Source of the DNA: Pseudomonadota bacterium
GTDB taxonomy: Bacteria > Cyanobacteriota > Vampirovibrionia > Obscuribacterales > Obscuribacteraceae
Length of the DNA stretch: 56,175 nt
Direction of reading: 5' to 3'
Assembly (NCBI GenBank): GCA_021324135.1
Contig: JAJPJO010000331.1
Coordinates: 1 to 56,175 of the forward strand
Below, one piece after another: positions 50,760 through 56,175 of the stretch. The notes beneath the pieces were generated by a model. It had not been told where the DNA came from. It saw nothing but the letters and a program-made list of their open reading frames with translations, and did not search any database. The first letter of the stretch is position 1. Every line of letters begins with the position of its first letter. Position numbers and translations under genes: made by a program.

Positions 50760-52634
50760 ATGTGTGGCATCGTCGGTTACCTGGGTCCAAATCAAGCTGC
50801 GCCGGTATTGCTGTCTAAGCTGCGCTGCCTCGAGTACAGAGGTTATGATTCTGCCGGTGTGGCGGTCATCGAAGCCGGCAGGCTCAACGTCATAAAAGCA
50901 GTCGGGAAACTCGCCAATCTCGAGACGCTCTTGCAGAAAGAACGTCCGATGGCGACGGTGGGCATCGGTCACACGCGCTGGGCAACGCACGGCAGCCCGA
51001 CCGATGAAAACGCGCACCCGCACATCAATGCAAACGGCACACTGGCAGTGGTGCACAACGGCATCATCGAGAATTACGCCGAATTGAAAGCGGAGTTGAC
51101 CGCACGAGGCTATGTCTTCCGCTCCGACACCGACACGGAAGTGGCTGCTCACCTGCTTTCATACGAGCTTGAAAAAGCTCCGACTGATGTTTTGCGCGCC
51201 ATCATCAGAGTGGTGGCACAAATGCGCGGCGCCTACGCGCTCGGCATTGTCAGCCAGCATCATCCCGATCGCATCTATGCCGTCAACCATCACTATTCGC
51301 TCACGGTCGGCTTGGGCGAGAAAGAGAGTTTCCTGGCCTCCGATTCCACGGCCGTAAGACAGTTCACCAATAAGATCATCAGACTGGAGCAATCCGAGAT
51401 TGCCGAAATCACCACCGATGGTGTGCGCTTGTTTGCCTTTGACGGGAACGAGCGCACTCGCGATCCAATATCGGTCGAGTCGAACGCATACAAAATCGAC
51501 AAAGAAGGCTTCAAACATTTCTTGCTCAAAGAAATTCACGAGCAACCTCTGGTACTGCGCCAGACATTGAGCAAATACTTGATCAGCGCCGACCAGCCGG
51601 TCAACTTCAATGTCGAGAGTTTCGCCCCTGGATTGTCAGCAATGTACGGGGTCAGTCTCAGCGACGATCAGGTGCGCTCTATCGATCGCATTCAAATTGT
51701 TGCTTGCGGAACGGCTTATCATGCCGGTCTTGTTGGTAAGTACGTGATTGAAGAACTATGCGGCATACCGGTCGAGGTCGATATCGCCTCGGAAGTGCGC
51801 GGCAGAAAGCTGCTGGTCAACAATCGCACGCTCACAATCGCCGTCAGCCAATCGGGAGAAACGGCCGACACGCTCGCTGCCATAAATGAGGCAATCGAAT
51901 CAGGATCCTTTACCCTGGGCATCACGAACAGACCGGATTCACACCTGGCCACGCTGACACCCAATCTGATCGTCACCGAATGCGGTATCGAAGTTTCAGT
52001 CGCTGCCACCAAGACTTATCTTGCACAGTTAGTCTCCTTCTACCTCCTCGCCATCTATCTGGCGGAGAAACGAGGATCGATCAGCGATCAATACGCACGC
52101 GAACTGAAGCGTGGTTTATCTCACGTTCCGGCGGTTATCGAGCAGGTACTGGCGCGTGAAGAGGCTTACAGGCGCGAGTCCCTCAAGCTTGCCGATGCGC
52201 ACGATGTCGTTTTCATCGGTCGCGGATTCAATTACCCGACCGCACTGGAAGGCGCACTGAAGCTCAAGGAGTTGAGCTACATCCATGCATCCGGCTATGC
52301 CGCCGGCGAATTGAAGCATGGTCCGATTGCCGTTCTCGACTCGAGCGTGCCTGTCATAACAGTACTGGTGCCCGGCCGCGTCTACGAAAAGACCCTGTCG
52401 AACGCTCAAGAGTCTCGCGCCCGCAACGCGCGCATGGTGGCGATAGCTGTAGATGGCGATGAAAGCGCTCCTTCGACTTTCGATTACATCTTCCGCATTC
52501 CGCCCATCGATGAGATTCTCAGCCCGATGGTCACGGTCGTCCCGATGCAGCTCATGTCATATTTCGTGGCGGACTTCCTGGGCAAGGACGTTGACCAGCC
52601 GCGCAACTTGGCGAAATCAGTGACAGTCGAATAG
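50760..52634 (+). CDS. glmS: Glutamine-fructose-6-phosphate aminotransferase (isomerizing)
   Basis: A 624-residue GlmS. The N-terminal glutaminase domain starts MCGIVGYLG with nucleophile Cys2, GHTRWATHG and HNGIIENY; the two SIS domains have ACGTAYHAG and SQSGETADTLAA, ATKTYLAQL and ELKHGPIAVLD; the end is DQPRNLAKSVTVE. It makes glucosamine-6-phosphate for peptidoglycan and lipid A, matching the LPS genes elsewhere in the window. It follows frr closely and may be part of the same transcript; GGGGG lies 10 nt before the start. Confidence 0.96.
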   Translation: MCGIVGYLGPNQAAPVLLSKLRCLEYRGYDSAGVAVIEAGRLNVIKAVGKLANLETLLQKERPMATVGIGHTRWATHGSPTDENAHPHINANGTLAVVHNGIIENYAELKAELTARGYVFRSDTDTEVAAHLLSYELEKAPTDVLRAIIRVVAQMRGAYALGIVSQHHPDRIYAVNHHYSLTVGLGEKESFLASDSTAVRQFTNKIIRLEQSEIAEITTDGVRLFAFDGNERTRDPISVESNAYKIDKEGFKHFLLKEIHEQPLVLRQTLSKYLISADQPVNFNVESFAPGLSAMYGVSLSDDQVRSIDRIQIVACGTAYHAGLVGKYVIEELCGIPVEVDIASEVRGRKLLVNNRTLTIAVSQSGETADTLAAINEAIESGSFTLGITNRPDSHLATLTPNLIVTECGIEVSVAATKTYLAQLVSFYLLAIYLAEKRGSISDQYARELKRGLSHVPAVIEQVLAREEAYRRESLKLADAHDVVFIGRGFNYPTALEGALKLKELSYIHASGYAAGELKHGPIAVLDSSVPVITVLVPGRVYEKTLSNAQESRARNARMVAIAVDGDESAPSTFDYIFRIPPIDEILSPMVTVVPMQLMSYFVADFLGKDVDQPRNLAKSVTVE

Positions 52635-52652
52635 GCGGGATACCGGATATCT

Positions 52653-52787
52653 CCCTTATGCTCATTTGACTTGATCGTCATAACACTTAATTCCGCAGCA
52701 GTATCCCAAAACGGTCTAAACACAAGGCTTCTGGGAATCGCAATCGTTGCCAAGTATTTTGATCTAATCGTCATATGAGCATAAGGG
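52653..52787. repeat. 135-bp segment bounded by 13-bp perfect inverted repeats
   Basis: CCCTTATGCTCAT (52653-52665) and ATGAGCATAAGGG (52775-52787) are perfect inverted copies in the convergent gap between glmS and the DsbA-like gene. Next to each arm is a related direct copy, TGATCGTCATAA (52672-52683) and TAATCGTCATAT (52765-52776). The interior codes for nothing. It could be a miniature element with terminal repeats or a bidirectional hairpin; no convincing target duplication is seen. Confidence 0.6.
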
Positions 52788-52834
52788 CTTTCAGCGGCAG
52801 GGTCGGACTTGCGGCTGCTCCGTTCGGATTGGCT

Positions 52835-53566
52835 CTATTGAGCCTGCCTTTCTGCTTTCTCTGTCGCTTCTTCGTTTTGCTCATCGCTCGATGAGCCGGG
52901 CTTTTGCTGTGCTTTTGCGCGGGCGATTGCATTCTTGCGAGCTATCTCGTAGTCGACGAGCAGCTTCAGTTGCTCATAACCAATCGTGCCGCCGATGCGA
53001 ATGCCGTTGATCACAAAGCTCGGGGTCATGTTCAGTCCCAGGTGCTTGGCCGTCGCGATGTCTTTGTCCACCTGCCCGTCGCCGCCTTTGCTCCAATACG
53101 CCTTAAGTTGATCCTTGTCGCCATGACTCATAACTTGATCGGAGTTCGCTCCTTTTAAAAACTGGTCGTGCGCCTGCCAGAACTTGTCCTGATTGGCCAT
53201 CGCCTGAGCCACTTTTGCTCTGCTGAGAGCGCCGTTGTGGATATCAGTCAGCGGCAAGTTTTTGATCACCAGTTTCACTTCTTTGGGGTAGTCGTGAACG
53301 AGCTTTTTGAGCACTTTGTCTTGCTCGACGCAGCTTGGGCATTGATAGTCGAGAAATTCGTTGATTGTCACCGGTGCATCCGCTGGACCCATGAATGGCG
53401 AACTCTGCGTCGGGCAGGGGTAGCGATCCTTTTTCAGTTGTTGCATCAGCCACGGATGCGTTGCCGGGTCAGGTGCACCAGGGAAGGAGCCGATTGGAGG
53501 CGCACCGGCAAAACAGGCGGTGGCAGTGAGCAGAAGCAGCGTAATTAGGCAGAAAAGCTTTTTCAT
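52835..53566 (-). CDS. DsbA-like periplasmic thioredoxin
   Basis: A 243-residue protein with a signal peptide (LFCLITLLLLTATACFAGA). The thioredoxin-fold redox site is C76-P-S-C79 in EFLDYQCPSC, the cis-proline is in MTPSFVINGIRIGG, and the intervening helical insertion has FWQAHDQFL, all like DsbA/DsbG-type oxidoreductases. The C-terminus is charged and Gln/Glu-rich. It probably catalyses disulfide exchange outside the cytoplasm. No DsbB or DsbD partner is adjacent. The DYQCPSC form is common in spore-former and cyanobacterial relatives. Confidence 0.85.
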   Translation of the reverse strand: MKKLFCLITLLLLTATACFAGAPPIGSFPGAPDPATHPWLMQQLKKDRYPCPTQSSPFMGPADAPVTINEFLDYQCPSCVEQDKVLKKLVHDYPKEVKLVIKNLPLTDIHNGALSRAKVAQAMANQDKFWQAHDQFLKGANSDQVMSHGDKDQLKAYWSKGGDGQVDKDIATAKHLGLNMTPSFVINGIRIGGTIGYEQLKLLVDYEIARKNAIARAKAQQKPGSSSDEQNEEATEKAERQAQ

Positions 53567-53769
53567 TTGTGGTCCCTCTCCTTTGGGTCAACAAAATAAT
53601 CCAGTGGTGCGGTTTTAAGTGACTCCGGGGGCCATGCCCACTGCCAAAGATTACCGCGAACGCGAGGCAGGCTGATCGTTTAGCCTCAAAGTCATTACAA
53701 AGCAAGGGACGGCTCAATAGCCCGCAGCAGACACTAAAGCGGGGCTACTTTTTTAAGCGGGAGGGATTC

Positions 53770-53798
53770 TTGACAAGACCGCTTGACAGGCCTATAGT
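53770..53798 (+). promoter_or_regulatory. Strong sigma-70-type promoter
   Basis: TTGACA (53770-53775), a 17-bp spacer and TATAGT (53793-53798) form a near-consensus promoter in the 423-bp gene-free region 53567-53989. A second TTGACA follows at 53783-53788. Transcription would start near 53805, giving a leader of about 185 nt. Confidence 0.75.
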
Positions 53799-53839
53799 TA
53801 AACCAACTTTAAACTGCCTTAGTACAGTTAATTGTTAAA

Positions 53840-53928
53840 CGCCAGCAAACTGGCGCGCTATATAGGCAATCTGTGCGCCCGAAACGGCGCCCCAGACACG
53901 ACGCCGCATGAGGCGTTTCGCCCGGCAC
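53840..53928 (+). other. Folded leader upstream of the zinc-ribbon protein gene
   Basis: Two hairpins follow the promoter: CGCCAG (53840-53845) with CTGGCG (53850-53855) around CAAA, and GTGC (53873-53876) with GCAC (53925-53928) enclosing CGAAACG (53880-53886) with CGTTTCG (53914-53920). The region is GC-rich and could regulate translation of the gene at 53990. Confidence 0.45.
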
Positions 53929-53989
53929 AACAATTGACCTTCGGGCAGCCCCGATTACTAGCCGCAGGCGCAGGCGGAGATTGAGAGAT

Positions 53990-54535
53990 ATGCCCCCAAT
54001 TTTTGATAAAAACGACGCCGTATTCGAGTTCCCATATCAAATCCACCACGGTGAAAAGAAGGCACCCGAACTTGCTTGTCCTCGTTGTGGACATATGCAG
54101 CCCAGGCGCAAACGGGTGGTTTGCCGCGGTTGCAATCATCTCATTCCTACCGAGCAACCTCGTCAGGAATGGGGCATTCCTAATCTGACCAACCGCTATC
54201 GCGACATGGCGCAGCTTTTCTTCAATGATCCGGAGAAAACCGGTAAGCAATTCCGGCGCGCCAAAGGCTCCTTTGGTTGGAAGGTGGCGATTCGCAATCT
54301 CGTCGCGACACTGACATTGGCCGCGGTGATGGTAGTACCTTCGGTGCTGTGCATGAAAGCCTACCTCGGCGAAAAGGATTGGAAAAAGGTCGAAGACAAG
54401 TTTAACGCCACCATTGGCCGTAACTTCCATAGAGTGAACCTGACAGGCGGCGAAAAGCTCGTGGCCAGCAGTAAGACGAGCAACGGCAGAGCCATCTCCG
54501 GTCAAAAGGAACGCCGCCGCGGCAAACGCGGCTAG
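53990..54535 (+). CDS. Zinc-ribbon membrane protein of unknown function
   Basis: The ATG at 53990 follows GGAGATTGAGAG; the TTG at 53981 is less likely. The 181-residue product carries a zinc ribbon with C30/C33 (CPRCGH) and C45/C48 (CRGCNH), a linker with YRDMAQLFFNDPEK, a single transmembrane helix at about 103-122 (NLVATLTLAAVMVVPSVL) and a basic C-terminal tail. The zinc ribbon would lie in the cytoplasm by the positive-inside rule, but topology is not settled. Family unknown. It has a strong promoter and folded leader, so it may be well expressed. Confidence 0.65.
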   Translation: MPPIFDKNDAVFEFPYQIHHGEKKAPELACPRCGHMQPRRKRVVCRGCNHLIPTEQPRQEWGIPNLTNRYRDMAQLFFNDPEKTGKQFRRAKGSFGWKVAIRNLVATLTLAAVMVVPSVLCMKAYLGEKDWKKVEDKFNATIGRNFHRVNLTGGEKLVASSKTSNGRAISGQKERRRGKRG

Positions 54536-54568
54536 AAGCCTTAGACAAAGAGACCATCGGCGTAGTCT

Positions 54569-55951
54569 TTAGTTCGGCACAACTGCTGAGCTTAACTTAT
54601 CCTCGTCCAGTTTACCGCTCAAAACTTTCTGTGCCACCGCATCTGATGTCATAGATCTCAGTATAGAATGCGAGCAGACCAGTAGCATCGGGTTGTGGGT
54701 CAATCTCGCCAGTTGATATTTTTCAATTGCTAATTGAGCTTTCGCGCTAAGTAGTTGCGCTCGGCTGTCGAGGCGTTTGCTCAGGTACAGCTCTTTCATC
54801 AATTTGTCTTCTTCCGGACCGCCTGTTGCCATAACATAAGCCAGCAAAGCAACCTGGGAAATGGGTGATACCATGGTCGGTGACAGACCCCCGAGGCTCA
54901 GTGTCACCTTCATGAACCGCGACGAGGCCAGGTAGAGTTTGCTGTGATGATTGTATTTGTTGACTATGCGCTTTATTTCCATAATCACCGGATCGGTTTG
55001 CGCAGCGGCATCGATGGCGAAATTGCATCGCGCCTGCTGTTCCTGCACGCCCCAGACCTCACTTGAATACATCGATGATGGAAGGTTCAGATTCTGAGAG
55101 ATCTGGCGAAGTTGACTGAGGCATTGCTCGGCGGTTTCATCGCCGACCAGTTTTGAAAGCGCGTCCGTGCCTTTGTTTATTGACTCCTGGGCTTGCTTGC
55201 TGTCCTTCGTTCCCAAACCCATGCAAATATCGGTTACCGCATTAACTATCTTCAGATGTGTCTCGTCGATTTCCTTTTGGCGTGCGTATTCAGCAGAACC
55301 ACGACTCTTCAGCTTCAACTTCTCGCCCAAAATCACATCGCCGGCTTCGCTCGATGGATTATCGCCGCGACTTAGAATAGCCCAGTTGAGTGCATTCGCG
55401 ACTTGCGCCGCTACCTTTTCTTTGCGCGTCTTGTAGCGACAGAAGGCATGATCTAGTCTTTGCATATTTGAATTGCGAGCGACTGCCGCCTCGACCAGTG
55501 AATTGATGGTATTAGATATGGTGTCGTGCGTCACCTCGATCGTGGCCGACCCGCTCAGCTCCATCTTTGAGAATTTATCGGCAGAATGGTGCCCTGCTCC
55601 GGCCTGGATCAGTACGTCTTTCCGCGAAATCGTAATGGCATGTGGCGTTACCTCTGGCTGCCCTTCCGCCGCTTCGCCCTCGGGATGCGCCATCATTGGC
55701 GATACCACACTTCGAGGATTTTGATTGGGCGTGGCCGTGTCCAAAACCGCAGTCATGGGCAGCAGTCTGAGTTCGTCCTTGCGAGCCGCTTGTTTCTCCA
55801 AGCTAATGGCAGGAGCAGGCGGTGCCGCTTCCCATCCTCGGACGGCTGGCTCATTTGCAAGAACGGGAAGCTGTGCGGTAATGAGTAGAGTGGAGAGCGC
55901 TGTCAGTAACGAGCGCGTGCTGATTTGAATCACAACTGGACGAATAGCCAT
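54569..55951 (-). CDS. Secreted hypothetical protein
   Basis: The frame is open to 56050, but the ATG at 55951 gives the best signal peptide (MAIRPVVIQISTRSLLTALS followed by TLLITAQLPVLA). ATGs at 55981 and 55990 are alternatives with no better site. The 460-residue product has a Pro/Ala-rich segment, then an all-helical body with Gln/Lys/Leu/Ser-rich stretches and several cysteines (FCRYKTRKEK, DICMGLG, QCLSQLR). Two or three hydrophobic segments near SPISQVALLAYVMAT could be membrane-associated. I do not recognise the family. It converges with the zinc-ribbon gene. Confidence 0.55.
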   Translation of the reverse strand: MAIRPVVIQISTRSLLTALSTLLITAQLPVLANEPAVRGWEAAPPAPAISLEKQAARKDELRLLPMTAVLDTATPNQNPRSVVSPMMAHPEGEAAEGQPEVTPHAITISRKDVLIQAGAGHHSADKFSKMELSGSATIEVTHDTISNTINSLVEAAVARNSNMQRLDHAFCRYKTRKEKVAAQVANALNWAILSRGDNPSSEAGDVILGEKLKLKSRGSAEYARQKEIDETHLKIVNAVTDICMGLGTKDSKQAQESINKGTDALSKLVGDETAEQCLSQLRQISQNLNLPSSMYSSEVWGVQEQQARCNFAIDAAAQTDPVIMEIKRIVNKYNHHSKLYLASSRFMKVTLSLGGLSPTMVSPISQVALLAYVMATGGPEEDKLMKELYLSKRLDSRAQLLSAKAQLAIEKYQLARLTHNPMLLVCSHSILRSMTSDAVAQKVLSGKLDEDKLSSAVVPN

Positions 55952-56175
55952 GATGGTGCTTTCTATGGTGAATGAGTTCATCAACCTCATGCCCGACAGT
56001 TTGGAAGTCGAATCCACTGACAACCGCAATTGCTTCTGGCTTTCAATCAAGCGATAAGGTTCAACAAGATCCAGGGCTGAGAATAGTCATGAATAGCCGA
56101 TCCTCGCTTTACTCCCATCTCAAGTCGCCAATCTTTTTAGTTGTGAAACAGAGTCGGATAACTCAAACTATGTCA

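Noticed and set aside
1-56175. tRNA genes, CRISPR arrays, prophage or transposase genes
   Set aside because: No tRNA-like T-arm context, no spaced direct repeat array and no transposase or phage protein could be recognised by eye; a tRNAscan run would settle the first.

Overview
The window looks like a chromosomal segment of a non-photosynthetic relative of Cyanobacteria, most likely a Melainabacteria/Vampirovibrionia lineage such as Obscuribacterales. This is an inference from the gene style: an HNH protein and a PriA of cyanobacterial type, a Ser/Thr kinase with a cysteine-rich N-terminus and a C-terminal membrane anchor, many secreted TPR and low-complexity proteins, and LPS genes implying an outer membrane. 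No photosynthesis genes, tRNA, rRNA, CRISPR array, transposase or phage gene is visible. TTG starts with good ribosome binding sites are frequent.

Left part (1-9485): a truncated low-complexity protein with an 11-copy 18-bp repeat, a response regulator, a gene-free stretch with strong hairpins, and a tight four-gene operon. The operon encodes a ketopantoate-reductase-like enzyme, an AllA-type ureidoglycolate lyase, a ring-opening amidohydrolase of the cyanuric acid hydrolase/barbiturase family, and a fusion of an alpha/beta hydrolase with a thiamine-diphosphate enzyme. It reads as an uncharacterised pathway for a cyclic ureide or imide and is the best candidate here for an undescribed system. 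A small secreted HMA-like protein follows.

9537-19196: two TadE-like pseudopilin genes; a TPR-unknown-PhoU-like-Pit phosphate transport operon; a universal stress protein; and three secreted proteins of uncertain role.

19215-28995: an M20 dipeptidase, a UMF1 transporter, a saccharopine-dehydrogenase-like protein, an SDR without the usual YxxxK motif, an aminomuconate-semialdehyde-type aldehyde dehydrogenase, a RidA/2-aminomuconate deaminase-like protein, a KynB-like cyclase and a BtpA-family protein. Several of these fit the lower kynurenine/aminomuconate route, but its oxygenases and kynureninase are not in the window.

28996-29427 has no protein gene but carries a promoter-like sequence, a folded region of about 260 nt and a good intrinsic terminator: a candidate small RNA gene. 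Then come the Ser/Thr kinase, recF, ribF, gyrB and a pgsA-like gene.

36902-46315 (minus strand): priA, waaA, lpxK, a family 9 glycosyltransferase and a secreted WG-repeat protein form one run with overlapping ends. Upstream of it is a HEAT-like repeat protein. 46598-52634: an HNH gene divergent from the classic rpsB-tsf-pyrH-frr run followed by glmS. The right end holds a 135-bp inverted-repeat-bounded segment, a DsbA-like thioredoxin, a zinc-ribbon membrane protein behind a strong promoter and folded leader, and a secreted protein of unknown role.
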